Shown here: one piece after another, positions 26,096 to 35,063 of the stretch
How the letters are laid out: every line of letters begins with the position of its first letter
How positions within the stretch are numbered: position 1 is the stretch's first letter
DNA from: Magnetospirillum sp. XM-1
GTDB taxonomy: Bacteria; Pseudomonadota; Alphaproteobacteria; Rhodospirillales; Magnetospirillaceae
Direction: 5' to 3'
Assembly (NCBI RefSeq): GCF_001511835.1
Contig: NZ_LN997848.1
Coordinates: 434,001-498,000 of the forward strand
DNA length: 64,000 nucleotides
Made by a program: the position numbers and the translations under genes
The notes under the pieces: model-generated
Told to the model about the DNA's origin: nothing
Database searches by the model: none
What the model saw: only the letters and a program-made list of their open reading frames with translations

Positions 26096-26824
26096 TTAAG
26101 TGATGGCGGCAGCGTTTGCATTCTCGGCACCAGAATGTCTTGGAGTTTGATAAATAATAATATGCCGTCTTTTGAACGATAAGCGACCGCCTTTTGCTAA
26201 AACTCGTAGTATGCGTGACATTACTTCAGGCCCACTACCGACCATAGCGGCAACGTCGCTCCAAGCCATAGGTAGCGTGAGATGTAAGTCGCCATCTGAA
26301 TCTCGGTCTCCCAATTCCTCAGCCAGAATAGTTAGTATATCCAGAACCCGTTCAGACAAACCCACGGTACACATTCTGAAAATAGCATTCTCATTTTCCT
26401 GTATTTCAGTGGCACTAAGTTTGATTAACCCCAAACCTATTGAAGGGTCATTTCTAATTGCTTCCACAATGCGATCCATTGGAATGAACTGAGTTGAGAT
26501 GTCAGTGATTGCCCGAGCGGCTAAATTGTGGAGGCCGTCACAAAGCAAGCCCGAGCATGGAAAAAGAGCCCCCGGTCTGAGGATTTTGAGGATGATCAGG
26601 TTTCCATCTTCATCCACACGCTCAAGAGCAACCAAGCCCCCAACTAGTTTAAATACACCAGTAATTTGATCGCCCTCGTGAAAAAGGCGACTACCCCTGG
26701 ATGCTAAGGTCATCGACGAAAATAGATGCTGCAAATGGCAGCTTTCCAACAAAATCATCTGAGGTGACGCAGGCTGCCGCATTAGGCAAACGTTATTTTC
26801 TTTGAAATTTTTCAAAAGACCCAT
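26096..26824 (-). CDS. Crp/Fnr-family transcription regulator
   Basis: 242 aa. A cyclic-nucleotide-binding-like domain spans about 20-140 (SRLFHEGDQITGVFKLVGG), with the dimer helix near 145-170 and a winged helix at the end (MAWSDVAAMVGSGPEVMSRI). FNR-type N-terminal Fe-S cysteines are missing, so it senses something other than O2 through an Fe-S cluster. The recognition helix sequence (S-G-P-E-V-M-S-R) lacks the E-x-x-S-R of FNR in strict form. Targets are unknown; the divergent GGDEF-hemerythrin gene is a candidate. Confidence 0.85.
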   Translation of the reverse strand: MGLLKNFKENNVCLMRQPASPQMILLESCHLQHLFSSMTLASRGSRLFHEGDQITGVFKLVGGLVALERVDEDGNLIILKILRPGALFPCSGLLCDGLHNLAARAITDISTQFIPMDRIVEAIRNDPSIGLGLIKLSATEIQENENAIFRMCTVGLSERVLDILTILAEELGDRDSDGDLHLTLPMAWSDVAAMVGSGPEVMSRILRVLAKGGRLSFKRRHIIIYQTPRHSGAENANAAAIT

Positions 26825-27266
26825 GACGGTTTCCCCAAAATTGGGTGAGCCCTAATTTCATAAGAATTAGATGCGGGTGTCAAATCATACATATCTCAAG
26901 AATGTTTTGGCGTGGCGAGATTGTCGCACTAACATCACAACGACAGAGACGCTAGACTGGCAAAGAAAACATGTTTTTAATGTGCAGCACGACGTGGAGT
27001 CATCGTATAAACAATCAATAAGTATTAAGAAATGTAGAATATTTGTAATTTTTAATTAAAAACTACATGATTTCAAGTAATTTATATTTAAAATGTGTTC
27101 TGGCAGCGAGACGCATAGCCCGCAAGCTGTTTACATTGTTGTTTTACATTTCAACGATTTGTAATTTTTCCGTTGTCGGAGATCGCTACGGATTGACCTT
27201 CAGGCCCCAGAGTTATAATCCTTTTGATAGTTTTTGTGTGAACACGACTCATGGCTGGAAACCGTG
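26825..27266. other. Divergent intergenic region
   Basis: About 440 bp, strongly AT-rich in the middle, between the Crp/Fnr gene and the PAS-GGDEF-hemerythrin gene. Contains the promoter-like pair at 27193-27219. No credible gene. Confidence 0.45.
27193..27219 (+). promoter_or_regulatory. Possible sigma-70 promoter
   Basis: TTGACC (27193) and TATAAT (27214) are 15 bp apart, a bit short but with a perfect -10 box, about 48 bp before the chosen start codon of the downstream signalling gene. Confidence 0.45.
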
Positions 27267-28784
27267 ATGGGCGAGAATCATGGAGATAATCACGATAGAA
27301 GTTGTTGGCATGGATCTGACATGACCGAACGGCGGATTCCTGAAGCAACATTTCGTGAGCAGGAAGGTCTGCTTCGGCTTGTCTTTAACAATTCCAGTGT
27401 CGCCATCTTCAGCATAGATTCCAGTGGTCGAATTGGGACCGCGAACCAACGGATGGCCGAATTATTTCTGATTCCTGTGGAGACGCTGATTGGCAAGGAG
27501 TATGTCGATCTGGTCGATCCCGTCGATCAGGACATTGCCCGGCGGAATGTGGCGGAACATTTGGCATCGGGGCAACAAAATGTAAGTTTGGAACGCCATT
27601 ATTGGCGTTCAAACGGCACGGCGTTCTGGGGCCAACTGACGGCCCGCCACATGCCAGCATACAAAGACGGACGTGCTGGTCTGGTCTGCGTGCTCTCCGA
27701 CATCACTGAACGCAAAATTGCGGAACAGCATTTGGCCGAACGCAGTGGCGAACTTGAAATTCTTAACCAGGAACTTACCAACACTGTCGCAGCCCTTGCA
27801 GCCTCAAATGCCGAACTTGTTGAGGCACGCGAGAAACTGGAGCATTTGGCCCGACATGACGCTCTGACGGGAGCTTGGAGCCGCATCAGAATCGAAGAAT
27901 CTGTCCAACAGGAAATGCTCCGAAATTCGCGATATGGGCACCCTGTCTCATTGATCTTCATCGATCTGGACCACTTCAAGAGGGTCAATGACGGCTACGG
28001 ACATGCTGTCGGCGATGAAGTTCTCAAGTCATTTTGCGATATCGCCCAAAAATGTATGCGTTCCACCGATCTACTGGGACGTTGGGGCGGTGAAGAGTTT
28101 GTGATCGTTACCCCCAACAGTGGGCTGATGATAGCAATCCTGCTTGCAGAACGAATCCGCAAGGCGGTTATGGCCTACGATTTTCCTGGTGTTGGCCGTG
28201 TTACCGCCAGCTTCGGCGTCGCCGAATACCGTGAAGATGAAACATGGGAATCTTGGCTATGCCGTTCTGATGCAGCCCTTTACGCGGCAAAGGAAGGTGG
28301 GAGGAACCGAGTCGTAACCGATGCCTGCGAGGCTGATGAAGCCGATGAGGCAGAGCTTCTCGATCTCTCGTTTCTACGTCTGGTCTGGAGGAGCACCTAC
28401 GAGTCCGGCCATGCTTTGCTCGATACGCAGCACCGAAATCTATTCGAACACGCAAATAATTTGCTGATAGCAGTCATCGGAGAGCGACCAACCGATGAGG
28501 TGGCACCTCAGATCGAAGCACTTGTTTCGGACCTTCTGGATCATTTCCGGGATGAAGAAGCAGTTTTCCGCTCGATAGGATATTCCGGTGCTGATGAACA
28601 TGCCCAAACCCACCAGGGTCTAATCGACCGTGCCGGGGAATTGGTGGCGATTTTCACATCCGGCGAACTGGCCTTGGGCGACCTGTTCAATTTTCTGGCC
28701 TATGACGTGGTGGCAAAGCACATGCTGTCCGAAGATCGAAAGTTCTTTGGGCACATCCAGGCAGTTCGCGACACGGCGGTATAA
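27267..28784 (+). CDS. PAS-GGDEF-hemerythrin diguanylate cyclase
   Basis: 505 aa if started at the ATG at 27267; 27321 is another option. Domains in order: PAS (about 35-150), a coiled linker (LEILNQELTNTVAALAASNA), GGDEF (about 205-370) with intact active site GGEEF and a product-inhibition RxxD (RSTD) just before it, and a C-terminal hemerythrin (about 385-500) with HALLDTQH, HFRDEE, H-A-Q-T-H and H-x4-D. It should make c-di-GMP with output set by PAS input and by O2 at the diiron site. It is followed 25 bp on by the MAIFGRK small gene. Confidence 0.93.
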   Translation: MGENHGDNHDRSCWHGSDMTERRIPEATFREQEGLLRLVFNNSSVAIFSIDSSGRIGTANQRMAELFLIPVETLIGKEYVDLVDPVDQDIARRNVAEHLASGQQNVSLERHYWRSNGTAFWGQLTARHMPAYKDGRAGLVCVLSDITERKIAEQHLAERSGELEILNQELTNTVAALAASNAELVEAREKLEHLARHDALTGAWSRIRIEESVQQEMLRNSRYGHPVSLIFIDLDHFKRVNDGYGHAVGDEVLKSFCDIAQKCMRSTDLLGRWGGEEFVIVTPNSGLMIAILLAERIRKAVMAYDFPGVGRVTASFGVAEYREDETWESWLCRSDAALYAAKEGGRNRVVTDACEADEADEAELLDLSFLRLVWRSTYESGHALLDTQHRNLFEHANNLLIAVIGERPTDEVAPQIEALVSDLLDHFRDEEAVFRSIGYSGADEHAQTHQGLIDRAGELVAIFTSGELALGDLFNFLAYDVVAKHMLSEDRKFFGHIQAVRDTAV

Positions 28785-28809
28785 TTTCGGGCAGGCAGGT
28801 TGGGCGAAC

Positions 28810-29037
28810 ATGGCAATATTCGGACGAAAACCTCCCCCCATCCAAGTCGGTGACTTGTTCATGAAAGCCAACGATCCGACCAGAAAGGTGTGGGAGGTGT
28901 CACGGCTTTGGACGGCCGTTGATGGGGTTCCGCATGCCCGGATGGTGAACCGGCACGAGACACTAATGGTGTCGATTCGCACCCTGGAAGACCCGGAGTA
29001 CTTTGTGGCTGTGCCTGTGATTCGGAACGAGCCGTAA
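28810..29037 (+). CDS. Small hypothetical protein (MAIFGRK family), 75 aa
   Basis: Starts MAIFGRKPPPIQVGDLF; beta-rich with WEVSRLWTAVDGVPHARM, like a small SH3-type domain. A longer frame upstream overlaps the hemerythrin gene and is not supported. A decayed copy follows another hemerythrin gene at 25361, so the link to hemerythrin is repeated. Function unknown. Confidence 0.6.
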   Translation: MAIFGRKPPPIQVGDLFMKANDPTRKVWEVSRLWTAVDGVPHARMVNRHETLMVSIRTLEDPEYFVAVPVIRNEP

Positions 29038-29210
29038 AACAGGTCGGCGGTGGAGAACTGGTAAGAACTCCACCGCCGGATCGTGCTGGATGGATCAAGT
29101 TTACGGGGGTGATCTATCCAGATGTGGCCGCATCGGGGGGATGCCACCAGAAAAGGTTATCGCATTCGGCTTATGCCATCAAGGCGGAGATGATGAAGGT
29201 AAATCCGACC

Positions 29211-29561
29211 ATGGACACTGCATCGATTACTGTATCGGCAATCGGCATCACCGAAGTGAAGAATGCCGGTAAGCTACGTGCCTTGGCTGATGTTGAGGTC
29301 GTCTTTGATGGCATCGAGATGATCATCCAAGGAGTCAAGGTGAGGGCTGATGACAAAAGTACCGAGGTTTCCTTGCCAACATATCGGGCACCAGATGGCT
29401 CATGGAGGGCCGCAATAATTCTGCCTGATGAAATCAAGGATGCCATTTCGGATACGGTGATTGCTGCGGGATTGGAGGCAGGAATCCTCCGGTTGAAGGA
29501 GGAGTCCGTTGGGGATCGGTGCACAATGGAAGGTGCTAAATCTCCGGACCATTTTGCTTGA
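29211..29561 (+). CDS. SpoVG-like protein (E1 copy)
   Basis: 116 aa from the ATG at 29211, chosen because MDTASITV aligns with METSTATISV of the E2 copy at 39705. The SpoVG fold is recognisable: ITEVKNAGKLRALADVEVVF, then VKVRADDKSTEVSLPTYRA and PDGSWRAAIILPDEIKD. SpoVG proteins of Firmicutes are nucleic-acid-binding regulators; in Proteobacteria the family turns up in islands. It probably binds DNA or RNA. Confidence 0.75.
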   Translation: MDTASITVSAIGITEVKNAGKLRALADVEVVFDGIEMIIQGVKVRADDKSTEVSLPTYRAPDGSWRAAIILPDEIKDAISDTVIAAGLEAGILRLKEESVGDRCTMEGAKSPDHFA

Positions 29562-29621
29562 GGTTGATGAAAGATATAAATCTTTGGTAGCATTTGATCG
29601 GCGTGAAGGCGGAGGACGGCC

Positions 29622-30719
29622 ATGATTGTTGCAAACACAGGCTGGCCTGATCTCGAACTCCTAAAAGCTGCCCCGATTCTGATCTGGCGTGCTGGTCTTG
29701 ATGCCAAATGCAATTGGTTCAACCCCGCTTGGCTCGCCTATACCGGCAGGACAATGGAGCAAGAGATGGGGAACGGATGGGCGGAAGGTGTCCATCCTGA
29801 TGATTTTGATCGCTGCTTGAAAATTTATCTTGATGCCTTCGCACTTCGTCAGCCGTTCGACATGGAATACCGCATCAAGCGTGCCTGTGGCGAATACGGT
29901 TGGATCGTAGATTACGGAATCCCAATTCAAAACCAGTCCGGCGAATTTCTCGGGTATGTCGGCTATTGTTTTGATGTCTCTGTCAGACGGGAGAGCGAAG
30001 AAAAACTGGGAATTGCCTGTAAGGATTTGGCGGCATCCAACGCTGAACTTGAGCAATTTGCCTACGTCGCATCCCATGATCTTCGTGAGCCACTCCGTAT
30101 GATCAGCAGCTATGTTGACCTGATTGAACGCCGCTACGGACATCACTTTGACGCAGATGGGCATGAATTTATTGGCTTCGTCCGCGACGGTGCCCGGCGA
30201 ATGGATGCGATGGTTCTGGACCTGCTTGCATTCTCCAGAATTGATAGACAGGGAGAACCACTGGTTCCGATGCGGATCGGTGATGCCATTTCCCGTGCCG
30301 TGAGAAATCTTGGGACAGCCATTTCCGAGTGTGATGCACACGTGGTCGTCGATGTGGATGCTTCGCTCATGGTGGTTGGGGATGGCCACCAATTAGATCG
30401 GCTTTTCCAAAACCTAATTGGGAATGCCATCAAATATCGAAAAGAGGGGATAAGACCACACGTTGTCGTGTCTGTTCATCTCGATAATGAGAAGGCGACC
30501 TTCTCTGTTCAAGATAATGGTATCGGGATCGCACCAGAATACTTCGACCGAATTTTTCTGCTTTTCAAGCGACTTCATACCCGAGAGATATACGAGGGAA
30601 CAGGGATCGGTCTTTCTGTCTGCAAGAAGATTGTCGAGCGGCACGGGGGCGAGATTTGGGTCGAGCAATCACCTTCAGGCGGCTCGACTTTCCTGTTTAC
30701 CTTGCCGACGCCTGAGTGA
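29622..30719 (+). CDS. PAS-histidine kinase
   Basis: 365 aa, GGAGG before the ATG. PAS/PAC at about 10-125 (LDAKCNWFNPAWLAYTGR), HisKA with the phospho-His in VASHDLREPLRM (about 150), then HATPase: N box NLIGNAIKYR, G1 DNGIGIAPEYF and G2 GTGIGLSVCKKI. There is no membrane segment, so it senses inside the cell. Partner receivers could be the orphan CheY-like proteins at 32495 or in E2. Confidence 0.92.
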   Translation: MIVANTGWPDLELLKAAPILIWRAGLDAKCNWFNPAWLAYTGRTMEQEMGNGWAEGVHPDDFDRCLKIYLDAFALRQPFDMEYRIKRACGEYGWIVDYGIPIQNQSGEFLGYVGYCFDVSVRRESEEKLGIACKDLAASNAELEQFAYVASHDLREPLRMISSYVDLIERRYGHHFDADGHEFIGFVRDGARRMDAMVLDLLAFSRIDRQGEPLVPMRIGDAISRAVRNLGTAISECDAHVVVDVDASLMVVGDGHQLDRLFQNLIGNAIKYRKEGIRPHVVVSVHLDNEKATFSVQDNGIGIAPEYFDRIFLLFKRLHTREIYEGTGIGLSVCKKIVERHGGEIWVEQSPSGGSTFLFTLPTPE

Positions 30720-30778
30720 ATCCGTTTGATAAATGATGGCTGTTAGTCATTCCGTTTTTGTTTGGTAGGGAGGGGCAC

Positions 30779-31057
30779 ATGAACAAGTCCGAATTGATCG
30801 CCGCCGTCGCCGATGGTGCCAACATGACCAAGGCCGACGCGGCAAGTGCTATCGACGCCGTATTCGAAGCCATCACCGCCGCCATGAAATCGGGCGATGA
30901 CGTGCGTCTTGTTGGCTTTGGAACCTTCTCGGTTTCTGCCCGTCCTGCCCGTCAAGGCAGGAATCCGCAAACTGGCAAGACCCTCACCATCGCGGCCAGC
31001 AAGTCAGCCAAATTCACCGCCGGAAAGAGCCTCAAGGACACCATCAATGGCCGATGA
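30779..31057 (+). CDS. HU/IHF-family DNA-bending protein
   Basis: 92 aa with GGGAGGGG before the ATG at 30779. Complete HU: NKSELIAAVADGANMTKADA, GFGTFSV and the DNA-binding arm with RPARQGRNPQTG. Element-borne HU could help integrase complexes, which use IHF/HU bends, or silence cargo. Its last 11 nt overlap the MucR start. Confidence 0.93.
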   Translation: MNKSELIAAVADGANMTKADAASAIDAVFEAITAAMKSGDDVRLVGFGTFSVSARPARQGRNPQTGKTLTIAASKSAKFTAGKSLKDTINGR

Positions 31058-31544
31058 CATCAAGGCACTGACCACCAAGATCGTTTCTGCCTACCTGGGC
31101 AGCAGCACCTTGGCTGCCACTGAAATCCCAAGCCTGATCAAGTCCGTTTATTCGTCTTTGAAAGCAACCATCACACCGGTTGCTGCACCGACTGTAAGCC
31201 AGAAGCCTGCCGTATCGATTAAAAGGTCGGTAACGGAGGAATCTGTGATCTGCCTTGAATGTGGAAGTCATCAAAAATTGATGAAGCGTCACCTGAATCG
31301 GGGGCATGGATTATCCATAGAGGGATACCGCATGAAGTGGGATTTGCCTGCTGATTATCCCATGGTTGCTCCAAACTATGCTGCTCACCGATCAAGAATG
31401 GCCGTAAAATTTGGGCTTGGAATTTCTCGGCATAAACCAAAATCAGAAACGATTCCCGATGCCAGTAGCGACACGGGCGTCGCTCATGAAGCGGCTCCTG
31501 CTCATGTTTATCCGACATCAAGATGGGCGAAGCCATCCTCGTAA
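31047..31544 (+). CDS. MucR/Ros-family zinc-finger regulator
   Basis: 165 aa, ATG at 31047 inside the end of the HU gene. The Ros-type finger is clear: ICLECGSHQKLMKRHLNRGH (C-x2-C-x9-H-x4-H type), then LSIEGYRMKWDLPADYPMV. MucR proteins are H-NS-like repressors that bind AT-rich DNA, fitting an AT-rich element. A long C-terminal tail of about 45 residues is unusual. Coupled to HU, this looks like a chromatin unit for the element. Confidence 0.9.
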   Translation: MADDIKALTTKIVSAYLGSSTLAATEIPSLIKSVYSSLKATITPVAAPTVSQKPAVSIKRSVTEESVICLECGSHQKLMKRHLNRGHGLSIEGYRMKWDLPADYPMVAPNYAAHRSRMAVKFGLGISRHKPKSETIPDASSDTGVAHEAAPAHVYPTSRWAKPSS

Positions 31545-31557
31545 GGAAAAGACCACC

Positions 31558-32064
31558 ATGCCGCCACGTAAGAGTGCCAAGCCCGGAACCGCCCCCAAGC
31601 CTGCCAAGGTCGCCAAGAAGGCTGGCCGGTCCACCCGTGGCCGATTGGACGACGGCAGTGCCAATCCCATTGATGTTCATGTTGGTGCCCGCATTCGGCT
31701 TCGTCGGACCCTGCTTGGCATGAGCCAGGAGAAGCTTGGCGAATGCCTGGGGCTGACCTTCCAGCAGGTGCAAAAATACGAACGTGGAGCCAATCGGGTC
31801 GGAGCATCCAGGCTGTTCGATCTATCCCGTGTTCTGGATGTCCGGGTTGGCTACTTTTTTGAGGAAATCTCTTCGACTGCCCAGGCAGCATCGCCGGTCG
31901 AGGTGATCCGTGGCAATGTCACCAAGGCAATCGATGTCGCTGACGACAATCCCATGACTCGGCGGGAAACTCTTGAATTGGTCCGAGCCTATTTCAGCAT
32001 CAGTGACCCCAAGGTGCGGGATCAGGTTCTGTCGATGGCGAAGGCTTTGGGTGGTGCCAAATAG
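31558..32064 (+). CDS. XRE-family transcriptional regulator
   Basis: 168 aa. The basic Ala/Pro/Lys N-terminus (about 35 residues) is followed by a Cro/CI helix-turn-helix (RIRLRRTLLGMSQEKLGECL with QQVQKYERGANRV) and a C-terminal helix set (TRRETLELVRAYFSI), typical of an alphaproteobacterial family of short regulators. It lies 13 bp after mucR, so HU-mucR-xre form one operon. Confidence 0.9.
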   Translation: MPPRKSAKPGTAPKPAKVAKKAGRSTRGRLDDGSANPIDVHVGARIRLRRTLLGMSQEKLGECLGLTFQQVQKYERGANRVGASRLFDLSRVLDVRVGYFFEEISSTAQAASPVEVIRGNVTKAIDVADDNPMTRRETLELVRAYFSISDPKVRDQVLSMAKALGGAK

Positions 32065-32211
32065 TAGGTTTTTAGAATTTCTTTAAAGTCATACCTGCCA
32101 TCGCTTTGGATCTATGGAACATCAAGAATCGCGGTTTTTTTAAATCCCATCCCATTTGGGGGTATTCCCAGGCTTCAAGACATGCAAGCTGAGACCATGA
32201 TTTCTTGATTC

Positions 32212-32230
32212 GCAAACTGTAAAAGTTTGC
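32212..32230. promoter_or_regulatory. Hairpin in front of a small gene
   Basis: GCAAACT and AGTTTGC flank GTAAA, ending 11 bp before the ATG at 32242 and close to its Shine-Dalgarno. Could be an operator or a translation-controlling hairpin. Confidence 0.4.
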
Positions 32231-32241
32231 AAGGGGACAAA

Positions 32242-32439
32242 ATGGTTGAGCTACGCGTGATTCCACCAAGCGATTGTCTGCCAATAAGAGTGCGGGAAAT
32301 GGTCCGCATTCTGGCATGTGGCGGTGGACGTGAGCTTATTGATGATATTATTTCTGAAAGTTCATTGTGTGAGAACAGGCAGTATTGTTCGTTAGGGCAT
32401 GCTTGTAGCCATATTCATAGCTCATTCAATCAAATTTAA
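32242..32439 (+). CDS. Small hypothetical protein, 65 aa
   Basis: ATG at 32242 with AAGGGG upstream. It contains four Cys and two His near the C-terminal half (LCENRQYCSLGHACSHIH), which could form a metal site. No recognised family. Confidence 0.45.
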   Translation: MVELRVIPPSDCLPIRVREMVRILACGGGRELIDDIISESSLCENRQYCSLGHACSHIHSSFNQI

Positions 32440-32494
32440 TTTTGCGGTTTTTGCGTGATGTTCACGTTTTAACTGCCGATGTGGCTGGCCTGAA

Positions 32495-32878
32495 ATGATT
32501 GATATGAAAATGAAAATACTGGTTGTTGACGATTCCGCAACCATGCGGAGAATAATCTGCAATATTCTTGTAATGCTTGGCTTTTCAAGCGTCTCCGTCG
32601 CCGTAAATGGTAAGTCTGCGATGGAGGAGCTTTATTTGCATGAGTATTCTCTTGTGATTTCAGACTGGAGGATGGAGCCTATCAGCGGACTTGATCTATT
32701 GAGATGGATTCGGCGTGATAAAAAATTAAATCAGTTGCCATTTATTATGATATCTGCGGAGTCTGATCGAAATAGCATTATTGAGACCGTCAAGAGCGGA
32801 GTTAGTGATTATATAGTTAAGCCATTTTCCAAGGCTACACTTAAGAATAAGTTACAAAATATATTTGGTGACTTCTGA
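32495..32878 (+). CDS. Single-domain response regulator (CheY-like)
   Basis: 127 aa. Acidic pair in LVVDDSATMRR, phospho-Asp in VISDWRMEPISGL, Thr/Ser switch in MISAESD and Lys in YIVKPFSKA. The W-R-M-E-P pattern is shared with related receivers in E2 (S-M-E-P at 38395 and W-K-M-D-V at 40917). No kinase next to it; the PAS kinase at 29622 is the closest. Confidence 0.9.
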   Translation: MIDMKMKILVVDDSATMRRIICNILVMLGFSSVSVAVNGKSAMEELYLHEYSLVISDWRMEPISGLDLLRWIRRDKKLNQLPFIMISAESDRNSIIETVKSGVSDYIVKPFSKATLKNKLQNIFGDF

Positions 32879-32983
32879 TTTTGTACGTGCTTGACGCGGC
32901 GACGTAGGCAGTTGAACGCAGTGGTGTATTGCAAAATGCACTACATTGGATCATTTTGGTGATCGGTCCACAGGAGTCTGATC

Positions 32984-33280
32984 ATGTCCGCCACCGCTCA
33001 TCGCAAAGATCATCCGCTGTCCATGCGTATGCCAGACAGCGACATCGCCCTGATTGACCGGGCTGCCGCTCTACGCGGTCGATCACGGACTGATTTTGTC
33101 CGTGACGCAGCGGTTCGTGCGGCGGAAGAAGTCCTGATGGAGTCGGGGTTGGTGCGAATGTCCGAGGAAGGGTTCGCCGAATTCATGGTGGTGTTATCCG
33201 CACCGGCTACCGCAGTGGCACCCATGGTAGAGATTTTACGGCGTCCAGCACCTTGGGAGCAAGGCAAGGGGCAGGGTTGA
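32984..33280 (+). CDS. tacA: TacA-like DUF1778 antitoxin
   Basis: 98 aa, AGGAG before the ATG. The ribbon-helix-helix N-terminus (PLSMRMPDSDIALIDRAAAL, then GRSRTDFVRDAAVRAAEE) is DUF1778. These antitoxins bind and autorepress with a GNAT toxin that acetylates aminoacyl-tRNA. The toxin gene right behind it is split by IS21, so the antitoxin is left without a functional partner. A TGCA-AAA-TGCA inverted repeat at 32930-32940 may be its operator. Confidence 0.85.
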   Translation: MSATAHRKDHPLSMRMPDSDIALIDRAAALRGRSRTDFVRDAAVRAAEEVLMESGLVRMSEEGFAEFMVVLSAPATAVAPMVEILRRPAPWEQGKGQG

Positions 33281-33566
33281 TAGCTGCCATGGCTTTGTCC
33301 GCTCCAGAGCCTTTAAACGCAGGCCGCGACGTATCGCAATTTTCCTGTGGCAAACCCGCCTTGGATCATTGGCTCAAGACTCGGGCCTTGTCCAATCAGG
33401 AGAAGGGATTCACCGTTGTCATGGTCGTCCATGATGCTGGCCGGGTGATTGTGTGCGCGCCGGAGAGAAAGTAGGCCACGGATCGGCGCCGTTGTGGTGC
33501 TGAGGGCGGCGTAAAAGTCGGCCAGTGATATGCCCTTCGTTTCTGATGATGACGAAGGGCGGGAGC

Positions 33567-35063
33567 ATGAAGCCCGTGGATCTTTATCTGTTGGTGCGGC
33601 AATCGGTCTTCGTTGAAGGCCGGTCCCGGCGAGAGACTGCGCGTTTATTCGGCATTGCGCGCAAGACGGTAGACAAGATGTGCGCGTTTTCGGTGCCGCC
33701 GGGGTATCGGCGGAAGGAGCCAGCCGCACGGCCGAAGCTGGACAGGTTCACCGGGATCATCGACCAAATTCTGGCCAATGACCCCAAGATGCCGGTGAAG
33801 CAGCGACATACGGCAAAGCGGATCTTCGAGCGTCTCAAGGCCGAGCACGGGTTCACCGGCGGCTACACCATCATCAAGGAATATGTGGCCGAGCAGCGGC
33901 TTCGATCGAAGGAGATGTTCGTGCCGCTATACCATCCGCCCGGCCATGCGCAGGTGGATTTCGGCGAGGCGCTGGCCGTAATCGGCGGGGTGGAGTGCAA
34001 GATCCACTTCTTCTGCATGGACCTGCCGCACTCTGATGCGACCTTCGTAAAGGCGTATCCGGCGGAGACCACCGAGGCGTTTCTGGATGGTCACGTGGCC
34101 GCGTTCGACCGTTTCGGCGGCCTGCCGGTGTCGATCCTCTACGACAACACGACGCTGGCGGTGGCCAAGATTCTCGGCGACGGCAAGCGGAAGCGGACGA
34201 GGGCCTTCACCGAGCTGCAGTCCCACTACCTGTTCACGGATCGCTTCGGCCGTCCCGGCAAGGGCAATGACAAAGGCAAGGTCGAGGGGTTGGTGGGCTA
34301 CGCCCGGCGTAACTGGATGGTGCCCAAGCCGGTGGCCGCTGATTTTGACGCGTTCAATGCCATGTTGCTGGCTCGCAGTCTGGAGCACCACGGCGATGTG
34401 CTGCGGGGCCACCACCAGACCATAGGTGAGCGGCTGGCCGCTGATCTTGCTGTCTTCCGTCCATTGCCTGCCGCCCCCTTCGAGCCGTGCGACAAACGCC
34501 CCGGCCGGGTCAGTTCGCTCAGCCTGGTGCGCTACCGCTGTAACGACTATTCGGTGCCGACCCAGTTCGGTCACCGCGAGGTGCTGGTGAAGGGGTTTGT
34601 CGATGAGGTGGTGATTGCCCACGGCAACGAGGTGATCGCCCGTCATCCCCGGTCATACGACAGTGCCGACTTCGTGTTCGATCCCCTGCATTATCTCGCC
34701 CTGCTGGAGCAGAAGACCGGCGCACTGGACCAAGCCGCTCCACTCCAAGGATGGCAATTGCCCGATGTGTTCGCCGAGTTGCGCCGCCTGCTGGAAGCCC
34801 GCATGGACAAACGTGGCCGACGGGAGTTCGTTCAGGTTCTGCGACTGCTGGAGGTCTTCCCGCTGGCGCCGGTGACGGCGGCGATCAGGGATGCCATCGA
34901 GCGCGGCGCCATCGCCTTCGATGCCATCAAGCACCTGACCTTATGCCGGATCGAGCGGCGTCCGCCGCGACTGGATCTGTCGGCCTATCCCTTCCTGCCT
35001 GGCACGGAGGTCAAGACCACGGCCGCCGCCGATTACATGGCCTTGCTGGGAGAAGCGGCATGA
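33567..35063 (+). CDS. istA: IS21 transposase IstA
   Basis: 498 aa from the ATG at 33567, with GGGCGGGAG upstream. N-terminal helix-turn-helix (SRRETARLFGIARKTVDKM), then the DDE integrase core with Asp in AQVDFGEAL and in LYDNTTLAV and the Glu in KGKVEGLVGYARR, and the Mu-type C-terminal domain. It catalyses strand transfer with IstB as helper. Confidence 0.95.
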   Translation: MKPVDLYLLVRQSVFVEGRSRRETARLFGIARKTVDKMCAFSVPPGYRRKEPAARPKLDRFTGIIDQILANDPKMPVKQRHTAKRIFERLKAEHGFTGGYTIIKEYVAEQRLRSKEMFVPLYHPPGHAQVDFGEALAVIGGVECKIHFFCMDLPHSDATFVKAYPAETTEAFLDGHVAAFDRFGGLPVSILYDNTTLAVAKILGDGKRKRTRAFTELQSHYLFTDRFGRPGKGNDKGKVEGLVGYARRNWMVPKPVAADFDAFNAMLLARSLEHHGDVLRGHHQTIGERLAADLAVFRPLPAAPFEPCDKRPGRVSSLSLVRYRCNDYSVPTQFGHREVLVKGFVDEVVIAHGNEVIARHPRSYDSADFVFDPLHYLALLEQKTGALDQAAPLQGWQLPDVFAELRRLLEARMDKRGRREFVQVLRLLEVFPLAPVTAAIRDAIERGAIAFDAIKHLTLCRIERRPPRLDLSAYPFLPGTEVKTTAAADYMALLGEAA

